Shown here one piece after another: positions 1-8,848 of a DNA stretch of 64,000 bases. Made by a program: the position numbers and the translations under genes. The notes beneath the pieces are model-generated. The model had not been told where the DNA came from. It did not search any database and saw nothing but the letters and a program-made list of their open reading frames with translations. Each line of letters starts with the position of its first letter. Positions within the stretch are counted from its first letter, which is position 1. Source of the stretch: Pseudomonas sp. RC10 (lineage in GTDB: Bacteria > Pseudomonadota > Gammaproteobacteria > Pseudomonadales > Pseudomonadaceae). Location: assembly GCF_038397775.1 (NCBI RefSeq), contig NZ_CP151650.1, positions 5,146,001 through 5,210,000 on the forward strand. Direction: 5' to 3'.

Positions 1-189
1 GCAAGCGGGCCCCCGCAGAAGACTTTTCTCAAAGTATTGGAAAGAATTAAACATCTGATTTAACACCATTGGCGAACTGTAAGAAAAAAACCACCAAAAA
101 AGTCGATCATCAAAGCCTAATTTCCGATTGCCACAACAACCCGCTTTAACCAAACTGGTGCCTCTCCAATTCAGGGATCGAGAGAGCAT

Positions 190-783
190 ATGCGTACATT
201 GGTCATAGTCGCCCACCCCAACATCGCCACTTCCAGAGTTAATTCCAGCTGGCTGAATTCGCTGGTTAACGAGAAAAAATTCAAGATCAAGAACCTGATT
301 GAGCTTTACCCGAACTACGCCTTTGATATAGATCAAGAACAGCAAGACTTGTCTGAGGCAGAGCGCATTATTCTGCAGTTCCCGTTATTCTGGTATTCAT
401 GCCCGGCGATTCTGAAAAAATGGATGGATGATGTCTTTACACCCGGGTTTGCCTATGCTCGGCACGGTGACAAGCTGAAAGGCAAGGAACTTATGCTGTG
501 CATTTCCGTGGGAGCGCCGGAGGACGGCTATCGCGCCACCGGGTTCAATAATTTCACTCTGGATGAATTACTGCGTCCGTTTCAGCAAACGGCTAATTAC
601 ATCAAAGCCAGGTTTCTTCCCCCCTTCATATTCTACCAATCGGTCTTCGCCACTGACGAACAGATCGCCGATTCGACCCGAGCGATGGTCAATCATGTGA
701 CCGGTGCCTGCGAGCCGCCAAGTATTACCTACGAAAAACTGCTGTTAAGTGCCGAGGCCATGAACATCGCCTTGGTGTCATGA
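190..783 (+). CDS. NAD(P)H-dependent oxidoreductase, flavodoxin-like (KefF/YwrO type)
   Basis: The 197-residue protein opens with a beta strand and nucleotide loop (LVIVAHPN, residues 4-11) and carries the QFPLFWYSCPAILKKWMDD signature (about 63-81) of KefF/MdaB-type FMN quinone reductases. These soluble enzymes reduce quinones or nitro groups with NAD(P)H. It is the first gene of a nine-gene plus-strand run, and its stop overlaps the next start (ATGA). The 189 bases upstream are AT-rich compared with the rest of the window and probably hold the operon promoter, though no box is clear. A role as a redox step in the AfsA-linked pathway downstream is inferred from position only. Confidence 0.82.
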   Translation: MRTLVIVAHPNIATSRVNSSWLNSLVNEKKFKIKNLIELYPNYAFDIDQEQQDLSEAERIILQFPLFWYSCPAILKKWMDDVFTPGFAYARHGDKLKGKELMLCISVGAPEDGYRATGFNNFTLDELLRPFQQTANYIKARFLPPFIFYQSVFATDEQIADSTRAMVNHVTGACEPPSITYEKLLLSAEAMNIALVS

Positions 784-1304
784 TGGACAGCCGAAACGCC
801 ACAATCCACCGCAGCCAGCCACCTGCACCGGTCTCACTGGCCCAAGAGTATGACAGTGCGTACTACTCGGATTGCTTCGTATACTCACTGGGGTCATTGT
901 CCGGCAGTTCCGCGCTGACCCTCTACCGGCAGATGACTCACCTTGCACCCCCTTGGGTCAACCGGTTGCTGCACATCCGCGATCTGGCAACCGGAATACT
1001 GGGTATGACACCCACCCGTGGGTTCCAAGAGGTAGGATATCCAACTCGCACGTTCATTCAGCCCGGTGAAAAACTGGACTTCTTTGAAGTCGTTGCCAAC
1101 ATTGAACAAGAGCTAGTATTGAGGTTTGACGACCCACACTTCTTCGTATCGATCTCACTTTACATACAAAGAGAGCTAGAAGAAGACCGGCTTTATATCA
1201 CATCGATAGTCACGCCTTATAGCCAGAGAGGGAAACTGTACATCACTCTTATCGCTCCATTCCATCGCAAAATCGCGAAAACGATGATAAGCACGCTGGC
1301 CTGA
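780..1304 (+). CDS. DUF2867 family protein
   Basis: The protein has 174 residues. Its pattern fits DUF2867: a PPWVNRLLHIRDLATGILG segment (about 57-75), a FFEVV motif followed by an acidic DDPHFFVSISLY strand, and a C-terminal GKLYITLIAPFHRKI motif. DUF2867 proteins are small, of unknown reaction, and are sometimes fused to NAD-binding domains. The start overlaps the upstream stop by four bases, so translation is probably coupled. A second ATG lies one codon downstream. A gap of 23 bases separates it from the exporter gene. A role in handling a small hydrophobic substrate is possible but unsupported. Confidence 0.65.
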   Translation: MMDSRNATIHRSQPPAPVSLAQEYDSAYYSDCFVYSLGSLSGSSALTLYRQMTHLAPPWVNRLLHIRDLATGILGMTPTRGFQEVGYPTRTFIQPGEKLDFFEVVANIEQELVLRFDDPHFFVSISLYIQRELEEDRLYITSIVTPYSQRGKLYITLIAPFHRKIAKTMISTLA

Positions 1305-1327
1305 TTTAATTTTTACTGGAGCACCCG

Positions 1328-3664
1328 ATGAAACTGCTAACGCTCGCCGACCCGTACGTGTCGGCGTGGGCAGGTGCTATTCAGCGCCGGCCAAAACTCA
1401 TTGTGTTTATCTGCCTTCTAAGTACTTTACTGATGGGCATGGAATTGTCTGATCTGAAAATCGCCACTAACTACAAGGTGTATTTCTCAGACAGCAATCC
1501 CGAAGTTCTAACCTACGAAAGCTTTCAGTCCACCTACACCAAAGGTGACAACTTCTTTTTTGTGTTGATCCCCAAAAATGGCACTGTATTTTCCGAGCGA
1601 ACGCTACAGCTCGCACGCGAACTGACCCGCCGGGCATGGCAACTGCCCTACGCAAGCCGTGTCGATTCTGTGACCAACTTTCAGCATAGCCAGGCCAGCG
1701 GAGACGACGTCCAAGTAGCCGATCTGGTCACTCACACCCATGGACTGACATCTGGGCAGCTTGCCAAGCTACAGGGCATCGCGGTCAATGAACCCTTGCT
1801 AAATGGCTTGTTGCTGAGCCCTGACGCCAGTGCGATGGCGGTCAACGTCTCGCTCAAGTACCCGGAGGTGTCATTGCAGGAGGTGCCACAAGCGGCCGCA
1901 GCCGCCCAAAGCATGATCGATGCCTTGAGCGTCGAGTATCCTGACATCGAGATACTGCTGTCCGGCACCTCAATGCTGAACAACGCTTTTGCACAGGCCG
2001 GGCTGTACGATTTGCTGCATCTGACCCCCGCCATGTACCTGCTGCTGTTCGTCGCCATGTGGGTCATGAATCGCTCAGCGCTACAGGCGTCGTTGATCGG
2101 CGTGATCGTACTGTGTTCGTCGATCATAGCCATGGGCTATGCGGCCATGGCCGGCATCGAAATGTCGCCCATTTCATTTTCTGCTCCGGTCATCATCGCC
2201 ACCATCGCGGTGGCCAGCGCCAATCACATCCTGCTCGCAGCTCGGCAAAACATGCTACTTGGCGTGCCTGTGCACAGAGCGGTGCGCGAGGGTCTGGCGG
2301 AGAATTTTTTTGCTATCACCCTGACCGCCGCTTCAACGCTGCTGGGCTTCTTGGCGGTCAATGCGTCTGAATCCCCTCCGCTGCGGCATCTGGGGGTGAT
2401 TACTGCGGTGGGCATTGCCGCATCCTGGGTGCTGTTGATGACGCTGTTGCCTGCGCTGCTGAAACTGACAGGCATTTCACCCCGCTCCCTCGACCGGAGC
2501 ACGCCGAAAACGATGGAGCGCTACGCGAATGTCATCGTTGGCCATCGCAAGAAAGTCGCAGCTATCACATTGATGACGCTGTGCCTGCTGGCCTCCGCCA
2601 CCACGCAACTGCGCCTCAGCGACGACTGGTTCAAGTACGTACAGGAAGGCAACAGCTTTCGTGAGCAGTCAGACAGAATCATGCAGAAGTTCGGCCTTTC
2701 GCCGGTGGAGTTTTCGATTCCAGCCCAAGGGCCGGGAGGCGTCAGCGACCCTGCGTACCTGGCCCGTTTGCAAGCTTTCGTCCAGCACCTACAAGTCCAA
2801 CCAAATGTGGTGCATGTCTACGCCATCCCGGACATCCTCAAACGTCTGAACATGAACATGCACGGTGACGATCCCCTGGCACGACGCCTGCCGGAAACCA
2901 GCGACACGGCTGCGCAGTTCCTGTTGCTGTACGAAATGTCGCTGCCTTACGGCCTGGACCTGAATGACCGGATCAACATCGACAAATCCGCGTCCCGAGT
3001 CACGGTGATGCTGGGCGATGTCACCACTGAACAATCACGCGCCTTCATTCGCGATGCCGAGGCGTGGCTTGCCAACGCAGGCAACGGTATGCAGGCCCGA
3101 GCCACCGGCTCCACGGTCATGGTATCGATGATCTCCCAGCGCAACCTCGACAGCCTGGCCGAGAGCACGGTGTCAGCGGTGCTCGCCATCTGCGTGGTAA
3201 TCGCCCTGCTCTTGCGCAGTGCGCTGATGGGCGTGATCTGCCTGGTTTCCACCACGCTTCCGATCCTTGCCGCCTTTGGCGTCTGGGCATTAATCGAAGG
3301 CACCGTCGGCTTTTCCATCGCCGCCGTAGGCTCCATCTCCATCGGCATCATCATTGATGACACCGTGCATTTCCTGACCCGTTACACACGCGCCAAAGCG
3401 GTGCCCGGGACCAGCAGCGAGGAAGCCGCGCGGCTAGCGCTCACAGGGGTGGGGCCGACGATCCTGGCCAACACCGCGATCCTGATGCTGGGATTCTTCT
3501 CGCTATTTTTCTCGACCTTCAAATTGAACGTCGACATGGGCGTACTGACGTTCATGGCCATCGGTCTGTCGCTGGCTTCGTGTTTCTTGCTTGTCACCCC
3601 GCTGCTGGCAATGCAGCGCAACCGCGTACCCTCCCAAAAACCAGAGGTTCTGTCCCATGCTTGA
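1328..3664 (+). CDS. RND/MMPL family transporter
   Basis: The 778-residue inner-membrane protein has the MMPL layout: one N-terminal membrane helix (about 22-42), a periplasmic loop of about 170 residues, a bundle of five to six helices (about 225-380), a second helix and loop, then a closing bundle (about 610-760). The motif GIIIDDTVHFLTRY near residue 675 is the family's conserved transmembrane aspartate segment. Members export lipids or other hydrophobic molecules using proton motive force. A GGAG ribosome site precedes ATG. The next gene starts inside its last codons. The LolA-like protein and outer-membrane barrel that follow suggest a complete route out of the cell for the locus product. 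Confidence 0.88.
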   Translation: MKLLTLADPYVSAWAGAIQRRPKLIVFICLLSTLLMGMELSDLKIATNYKVYFSDSNPEVLTYESFQSTYTKGDNFFFVLIPKNGTVFSERTLQLARELTRRAWQLPYASRVDSVTNFQHSQASGDDVQVADLVTHTHGLTSGQLAKLQGIAVNEPLLNGLLLSPDASAMAVNVSLKYPEVSLQEVPQAAAAAQSMIDALSVEYPDIEILLSGTSMLNNAFAQAGLYDLLHLTPAMYLLLFVAMWVMNRSALQASLIGVIVLCSSIIAMGYAAMAGIEMSPISFSAPVIIATIAVASANHILLAARQNMLLGVPVHRAVREGLAENFFAITLTAASTLLGFLAVNASESPPLRHLGVITAVGIAASWVLLMTLLPALLKLTGISPRSLDRSTPKTMERYANVIVGHRKKVAAITLMTLCLLASATTQLRLSDDWFKYVQEGNSFREQSDRIMQKFGLSPVEFSIPAQGPGGVSDPAYLARLQAFVQHLQVQPNVVHVYAIPDILKRLNMNMHGDDPLARRLPETSDTAAQFLLLYEMSLPYGLDLNDRINIDKSASRVTVMLGDVTTEQSRAFIRDAEAWLANAGNGMQARATGSTVMVSMISQRNLDSLAESTVSAVLAICVVIALLLRSALMGVICLVSTTLPILAAFGVWALIEGTVGFSIAAVGSISIGIIIDDTVHFLTRYTRAKAVPGTSSEEAARLALTGVGPTILANTAILMLGFFSLFFSTFKLNVDMGVLTFMAIGLSLASCFLLVTPLLAMQRNRVPSQKPEVLSHA

Positions 3665-4460
3665 CCACGCGTTAACCCGCCTGTTGCCCATGCTGTTGAT
3701 TGGCCTAACGTGCCAGGCAGTCGCAAACCCTCCATCTGCGGTCGATGAAGGCTACGCCATCGCCGCCCTGTATGACATCAGCGATGCCGGATTCAAAGAC
3801 AGTCGTGTGAAGATGGAGATGATCCTGCACAACGCCGCAGCAGACTCAGTGTCGCGCCATCTGACGCTCAGCACCCTGGAAAAGTCCTCACCAAACACCG
3901 GCGACAAGACGCTGGTGGTGTTTTCCTCGCCCGCTGATGTACGCGACACCGCGCTGCTGAATCACCCCAAGATCACCAGCACCGACGACCAATGGCTATA
4001 CCTGCCTTCGATCAAGCGGGTGAAGCGCATTTCCACTGAAAACAAATCTGGCCCGTTCGTGGGTTCCGAGTTCGCTTTCGAAGATTTCACCTCCCAGGAA
4101 CTGGATAAATACAGCTACCGCTTCCTGCGCCGAGATCATCTTCAGGAGCGTGAAGTCAATGTAGTGGAGCGTGTGCCGCTGGATGTCAATTCCGGTTACA
4201 GCAAGCAAGTAGTGCACTTCGACATCGAACACCGCCAGCCGTTGAAGATCGAGTTTTTCGACCGCAAGCAGGCACCACTCAAAACGCTGGTGCTGAGTGA
4301 CTACCGCGAATACGACGGCGTCTGGCGTTCGCTGGATCAAAGGATGACCAACCACCAGACGGGCAAGTCCACCGACCTGCTACTCACCGACTATGAGTTC
4401 GACATCGGTTTGAGCAGCAATGACTTCGACAGCACAGCCTTGAAGCGCCTGACGCGATGA
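3657..4460 (+). CDS. LolA-like outer membrane lipoprotein-sorting protein
   Basis: The chosen start at 3657 gives 267 residues with a signal peptide (hydrophobic RLLPMLLIGLTCQAVA). It overlaps the end of the transporter gene by eight bases, which fits translational coupling. The longer upstream frame has no signal sequence and was not used. The mature part carries the hallmarks of the LolA_like family that accompanies MMPL exporters: KTLVVFSSPADVRDTALL, DDQWLYLPSIKRVKRI and GSEFAFEDFTSQELDKYSYRF. Such proteins are periplasmic and probably carry or accept a hydrophobic ligand between membranes. The stop overlaps the next start (ATGA). Confidence 0.8.
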   Translation: MLDHALTRLLPMLLIGLTCQAVANPPSAVDEGYAIAALYDISDAGFKDSRVKMEMILHNAAADSVSRHLTLSTLEKSSPNTGDKTLVVFSSPADVRDTALLNHPKITSTDDQWLYLPSIKRVKRISTENKSGPFVGSEFAFEDFTSQELDKYSYRFLRRDHLQEREVNVVERVPLDVNSGYSKQVVHFDIEHRQPLKIEFFDRKQAPLKTLVLSDYREYDGVWRSLDQRMTNHQTGKSTDLLLTDYEFDIGLSSNDFDSTALKRLTR

Positions 4461-5674
4461 CGCGCCCCCTGCCCTTGATCGGCATCAGCCTGTGGAGCGC
4501 AGCCACGGCCGCCAGCCCCGGCAGTTGGCAGTTACAGACGCAGGGCCATGTTGAATTGCAGAACCGCTCGTTCACCCATCAGGCAAAAGCACCGCAGGAC
4601 AACGATGAGCAGTTCAGCTACGCGCTAAGCCCGCAGCTCAAGGCCGTCTCGACGGATCGGCAGACTCGCCTGACGGCGACGGCGTTCTATCGCAACGATC
4701 AAAGGGATGACTGCCGAACCCACTGGGATATACGCGAGCTGAAACTGGATCGGCAATCAGGAGCAACGTCGCTGACCGCAGGCGTGGATCGAGTTTTCTG
4801 GGGCAAGGCCGAGTCGCAGAACCTGGTGGATGTCATCAACACCTCGGACAGCGTCGAGGGCGTATTCACCGATGAGAAACTGGGGCAACCCATGTTACGC
4901 GCACAGTATGCTCTGCCCGACGGCAACTTGGAGTTGTACTACCTGCCGTATTCGCGCAAGGCCACCTTCTCAGGCGCCGATGGCCGTCTGCGTACGCATC
5001 CGGGAATTGACGGTAGCAAGGCGCAGTACACGACATCGGCAAGGCAGTGGACGCCGGGATTCGCATTGCGCTGGGATACCCAGAACGGGGATCTGGAGAC
5101 TGGCGTCAGCGCCTTCCACGGGCTGTCCCGCGATCCATCGTTTATCGCCCTGCCTGAGCCCGGCGCGCTGGGTTACGCACCGGTGTACGGAGCGATCAGC
5201 CAACTGGGGCTGGATGCGCAATACGCTGGCACCGCCACGCTGTACAAACTGGAGAGTATCTACCGCTGGCGTCAATTGGACCTGCACCTGCGCGAACGCA
5301 ATTACCTGGCTTGGACCGCAGGCCTGGAGCACACGATTGGCGCTGTATTACTCGGAACGGGGGATCTGGGCCTGATCCTGGAATACAACCGCGATTCGCT
5401 GGGCCGCGCCTCAATCAACGCATTGCAAAACGACCTGGTAGTGGGGGCCCGCTACAGCCTCAACGACAGTGCCGATACTGATGCGCTGTTCACCGCCAGT
5501 CTTGACCAGACCTACGGCAGCCGCTTGTACGCATTCAAACTGGGGCGACGAATCGGGCAAGCCACGAGACTGAGCTTGGAGGCGTTCGTTCCGAAACTCG
5601 ATGCCCCAAGGGAATTCATCCATGGATACCGCGCCGACGCCGTGATCACCACTTCACTGCGCCACTACTGGTAA
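4457..5674 (+). CDS. Outer-membrane beta-barrel protein of the exporter locus
   Basis: The 405-residue protein has a short N-terminal signal (LIGISLWSAATAA), alternating amphipathic strands throughout, and a C-terminal aromatic RHYW, the usual outer-membrane barrel ending. The pattern resembles DUF1302/alginate-export-like barrels often found beside MMPL transporters and LolA-like proteins. The motif VDRVFWGKAESQNLVDVIN (about 114-132) is distinctive. Two cysteines are not expected for this class; one lies at about residue 85. It probably lets the product leave through the outer membrane, but its substrate is unknown. It overlaps the upstream gene by four bases. Confidence 0.68.
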   Translation: MTRPLPLIGISLWSAATAASPGSWQLQTQGHVELQNRSFTHQAKAPQDNDEQFSYALSPQLKAVSTDRQTRLTATAFYRNDQRDDCRTHWDIRELKLDRQSGATSLTAGVDRVFWGKAESQNLVDVINTSDSVEGVFTDEKLGQPMLRAQYALPDGNLELYYLPYSRKATFSGADGRLRTHPGIDGSKAQYTTSARQWTPGFALRWDTQNGDLETGVSAFHGLSRDPSFIALPEPGALGYAPVYGAISQLGLDAQYAGTATLYKLESIYRWRQLDLHLRERNYLAWTAGLEHTIGAVLLGTGDLGLILEYNRDSLGRASINALQNDLVVGARYSLNDSADTDALFTASLDQTYGSRLYAFKLGRRIGQATRLSLEAFVPKLDAPREFIHGYRADAVITTSLRHYW

Positions 5675-5699
5675 ATGGACTCAAAAAACAAGGACGACC

Positions 5700-6917
5700 A
5701 TGATCGACAGAAAACGTAAGATCGACAAAAACACCGTACACAAGACCCACGAAGATGACGTACTGCTTTATGACATGCGTCATCTGCTGCCCGCCTGGCT
5801 GCCATTGAACGTGCTGCAACAGGCGGCAGACCTTCCTGCGGCGCGGGAGGCGTTGGACGAGGCCTATCGTATCGAGTCCGAACGCCTGGTGCTGCGAACG
5901 CTGCCCGACTTTATCGGCCAAGAGCACGCCGACAGCACTGAACTCGCCGAACAGCTCCAATATCTGTACGAACCTTGCTTTCAAGGACTGAAGCTCAAGA
6001 GTCAGTGGGTGCTGGAACACATCCAGGCGCAGCTGTGCGTGCTGACTGACCGCCCGTCGATGCCCGACATTCCCAGCCGTCAGCGTCTGCACGAGAGCCT
6101 CAAGGCTTTGGCTGGCTATCCCCAAGGCGGTCCGCTGTACTTCACGATGTTCAACGACACCTCGAACTACTTCTTCTATCGCAAGCATCACGAACACGTA
6201 CCCGGAATGATGCTCATTGAAGTCGCGCGCCAAGCCATGTATGCCGAGTTCTACCAGCACAGCGGCTTCGCTCGTGGGGAAGTATCGATCTCGATCCTGG
6301 ACCTGACCTCGCGGTTCTCACGGTTTACCGAATCGTCCTACCAAGTGGACCTGGTGGTATCGGATAACGGGGCGCCCATGGAGCACAAACCGCGCAAGGT
6401 CGACAAGCGCGCGCAACTGTTTCAGAACGCGGCACAGGTAGCAGACATTCACCTGTACGGCGAGATCATCAAAATGCCGGTGTTCAAACGAATACGTAAT
6501 ATCAGCATTGATCCCGACCATTGGTTTCGACCGCTCAAGGGCATTCGCAAAGAAGTGCTGGTGCGCCTTGCTTGCGGTCGTCACCTAACTGGCGAGATGG
6601 TGCTGCTGTCAATGAACAGTTTACAAATCCTCTGCGCCGCCCGCGCAGGCACGCCAGCACAATCGGTCAACGGCCACATTTACCTCTATTTGGAGAGCGA
6701 TGGGCTGATGAGCTTGCCGGTGACAAGCATTCAGGACGTCGAGGGGCAGGACACCACCCTGCATTTGGCACTGGGGGAACTGAACTCCTCGCTGCGCTTC
6801 AACTGGCGTGAAGTGCTCAAGCAGTACAGCTATTTCTCCCACAGCAAGACCGAACACAGCAATTCAGGTGTAAATCTGTTTCACCGGGCATATACCGCAC
6901 CGAGAACACAGGCATGA
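5700..6917 (+). CDS. AfsA-type hotdog protein (putative butenolide synthase) with PilZ-like C-terminus
   Basis: The 405-residue protein carries EHVPGMMLIEVARQ at residues 165-178. This is the signature of AfsA, the Streptomyces A-factor enzyme that joins a beta-ketoacyl-ACP to dihydroxyacetone phosphate and yields a butenolide. The hotdog domain spans about 145-260. Residues 1-140 are unassigned. Classical AfsA has two hotdog halves in about 300 residues, whereas here only one is evident. The C-terminal part (about 283-375) has an RKEVLVR start and an LLSMNSLQIL strand pattern reminiscent of a PilZ domain, but the D/NxSxxG motif is not kept. An AAGGAC ribosome site lies upstream. The actual substrate cannot be told from sequence. 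Confidence 0.72.
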   Translation: MIDRKRKIDKNTVHKTHEDDVLLYDMRHLLPAWLPLNVLQQAADLPAAREALDEAYRIESERLVLRTLPDFIGQEHADSTELAEQLQYLYEPCFQGLKLKSQWVLEHIQAQLCVLTDRPSMPDIPSRQRLHESLKALAGYPQGGPLYFTMFNDTSNYFFYRKHHEHVPGMMLIEVARQAMYAEFYQHSGFARGEVSISILDLTSRFSRFTESSYQVDLVVSDNGAPMEHKPRKVDKRAQLFQNAAQVADIHLYGEIIKMPVFKRIRNISIDPDHWFRPLKGIRKEVLVRLACGRHLTGEMVLLSMNSLQILCAARAGTPAQSVNGHIYLYLESDGLMSLPVTSIQDVEGQDTTLHLALGELNSSLRFNWREVLKQYSYFSHSKTEHSNSGVNLFHRAYTAPRTQA

Positions 6918-8062
6918 GCGGCGATTATCCGCTGGCGACGCGACCACTGACCCTCAAGAATGGCCTGACGCTGAAAAACCGCCTGTTCTTCGCCTCCATG
7001 GGCGTCGACCTGGCAGACGAATCCGGTCGCGTCACCCCTGCACTGATCGATTTCTACCGGGGCATCCTGAGCGGCGGCTGCGGCTTGGCGTTCCTCGGTA
7101 ACACAACGGTCAGTGCCGAGTCTCGTCTGCAAGCGCGCGGCTTGGGACTGTTCGAACAGGGCCAGCAGGCCTCGCTCAAACCACTTCTCCAAATGGCTGC
7201 GCAACTGGAGGTACCGTTAGGCGTGCAACTTCAGCACTACGGCGGTCAGGGCGTGCTGACGGACTCTGATCAGGCATTGCTCACACCCAGCGCAATCCCG
7301 TGTGCCCGGACCGCTAGCCTATATCCGGATTACCGGGTTCAGGCAATGACCGAGGTGCAGATCGCGCAGGTAGTTGACGATTTCGGGAACTGCGCATGGC
7401 GCGCTTGGAGTGCCGGCGCACGAATCGTGCAATTGCAGGCCTCCAACGGGTATCTGCTGAGCAGCTTTCTCTCCCCCAGATTCAACCAGCGCACAGATCA
7501 CTACGGGGGCAACGAAGAAAACCGCTCACGGCTGTTGCTGCAAATCATCCGGGCCATCCGTCTGCGCACAAGCGACAGCCTGGCCATCACAGTGAGGCTG
7601 GGCATTGATGATTTGCTGGGCGATCAGGGGTTGCAGTTCACCGAACTTGGCGAAACCGTACAGGCGCTCTGCAACAGCGGTATTTCAGCCTTGGAATGTT
7701 CGTTTGGAGTGGGTGAGTCGTTCGGCCGACTGCTGACCTATTCCCAGGACATTGATGACTATCTGCAATGTGCGGTCAAAACCATCAAGGCTAGCGCCAC
7801 GGTACCGGTAGGTTACGCAGGATTCATCGCCAGCCTAGACAAGGCTGAGCGTTTGCTGGCCGATGGTGTCTGCGACCTGGCTGGCATGTCCAGGGCCCTG
7901 TTCGCTGACAACGCGCTAATTGCCAAGACGCTTCAGGGGCGCAGCAACGAAATCAACCGCTGCCTGTGGGATGGCAAATGCTTTGGCGACAAAAGCAATC
8001 CTCATTTGAGCCGGGTGCACTGCTGCGTGAACCCGGCCTATCTGCGACCTTCATTCAATTAA
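6914..8062 (+). CDS. NADH:flavin oxidoreductase, old yellow enzyme family
   Basis: The 382-residue TIM-barrel flavoenzyme has PLTLKNGLTLKNRLFFASM at the N-terminus, GVQLQHYGGQG (about 97-107) and SSFLSPRFNQRTDHYGG (about 184-200), all standard in the OYE/2-enoate reductase group. Members reduce activated C=C bonds with an FMN hydride. The length stops where the larger iron-sulfur members continue. The C-terminal tail keeps cysteines at about 350, 356, 370 and 371, a changed version of the CxxCxxxC cluster motif, so cluster binding is doubtful. Next to an AfsA-type gene, reduction of a butenolide double bond is an attractive inferred role. It overlaps the upstream gene by four bases. Confidence 0.85.
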   Translation: MSGDYPLATRPLTLKNGLTLKNRLFFASMGVDLADESGRVTPALIDFYRGILSGGCGLAFLGNTTVSAESRLQARGLGLFEQGQQASLKPLLQMAAQLEVPLGVQLQHYGGQGVLTDSDQALLTPSAIPCARTASLYPDYRVQAMTEVQIAQVVDDFGNCAWRAWSAGARIVQLQASNGYLLSSFLSPRFNQRTDHYGGNEENRSRLLLQIIRAIRLRTSDSLAITVRLGIDDLLGDQGLQFTELGETVQALCNSGISALECSFGVGESFGRLLTYSQDIDDYLQCAVKTIKASATVPVGYAGFIASLDKAERLLADGVCDLAGMSRALFADNALIAKTLQGRSNEINRCLWDGKCFGDKSNPHLSRVHCCVNPAYLRPSFN

Positions 8063-8073
8063 AGGATTTTTCG

Positions 8074-8847
8074 ATGTACGACTTCACAGGGAAAGTGTGC
8101 CTGGTCACGGGCGGCACAAGCGGGATAGGCCTTCGGGTCAGCGAACGGCTGATCGATGCGGGCGCACAACTGATTGTTCTAGGGCGCGATGCGTCCAAGG
8201 GCCAGGAGGTAGCACAGCGCCTGGGCGAGCGGTGCTTGTTCGTGCCTTGCGACGTAGCAGACGCGGCGCAGGTCGAGGACGTATTCCAAACTATCGACCG
8301 GCGCTACGGACTGCTCGATTGTGCGTTCAACAATGCCGGGGTGACGGCGCGCCATGCCGAGGTAGTCGAGTCATGCGCTCAAGACTGGGATAGGGTCATG
8401 GCGATTAACATCAGCGGCACGTACAACTGCATGAAACAGGAATTGCGGCTGATGCAGGCCCAAGGGCGACACGGTGCCATCGTCAATACCTCGTCCAGCG
8501 CCGGGGTGTTGCCGCTGGCCGGGCAAGTGGCCTATTCAGTCAGCAAGCAGGCGATTAACACCATGACCCAAGTGGCATCTATCGAAAATGCCCGCTTTGC
8601 GGACGGCGGTTGTATTCGGGTAAACGCCGTGGCACCTGGCCCGATTCTAGGCGGCATGAATACCCAGGAACGCCTGCTGGCGTCGCCGCGCAACACCCAA
8701 CGCAAAATCGACGTCACCTCCATGAAACGCTTTGGCCGAGCCGATGAGGTTGCTAACGCAGTGCTGTGGTTGCTCAGCGAACAGTCCTCTTACGTCACAG
8801 GGCACATTCTGTCAGTGGATGGTGGTTATGCCAGTGGCAAGTTCTGA
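8074..8847 (+). CDS. Short-chain dehydrogenase/reductase (first of two)
   Basis: The start at 8074 gives 257 residues and follows an AAAGGA ribosome site; the longer frame runs into the upstream gene. Classical SDR features are all present: TGGTSGIG (about 11-18), NNAGV (about 87-91), the catalytic YSVSK (about 156-160), a serine in the NTSSSAG strand, and the C-terminal VTGHILSVDGGYASGKF end. It is a soluble NAD(P)-dependent alcohol or ketone oxidoreductase. In gamma-butyrolactone pathways, a ketoreductase of this fold reduces the side-chain ketone; that role here is inferred from its neighbours. One base separates it from the next SDR gene. Confidence 0.88.
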   Translation: MYDFTGKVCLVTGGTSGIGLRVSERLIDAGAQLIVLGRDASKGQEVAQRLGERCLFVPCDVADAAQVEDVFQTIDRRYGLLDCAFNNAGVTARHAEVVESCAQDWDRVMAINISGTYNCMKQELRLMQAQGRHGAIVNTSSSAGVLPLAGQVAYSVSKQAINTMTQVASIENARFADGGCIRVNAVAPGPILGGMNTQERLLASPRNTQRKIDVTSMKRFGRADEVANAVLWLLSEQSSYVTGHILSVDGGYASGKF

Positions 8848-8848
8848 G

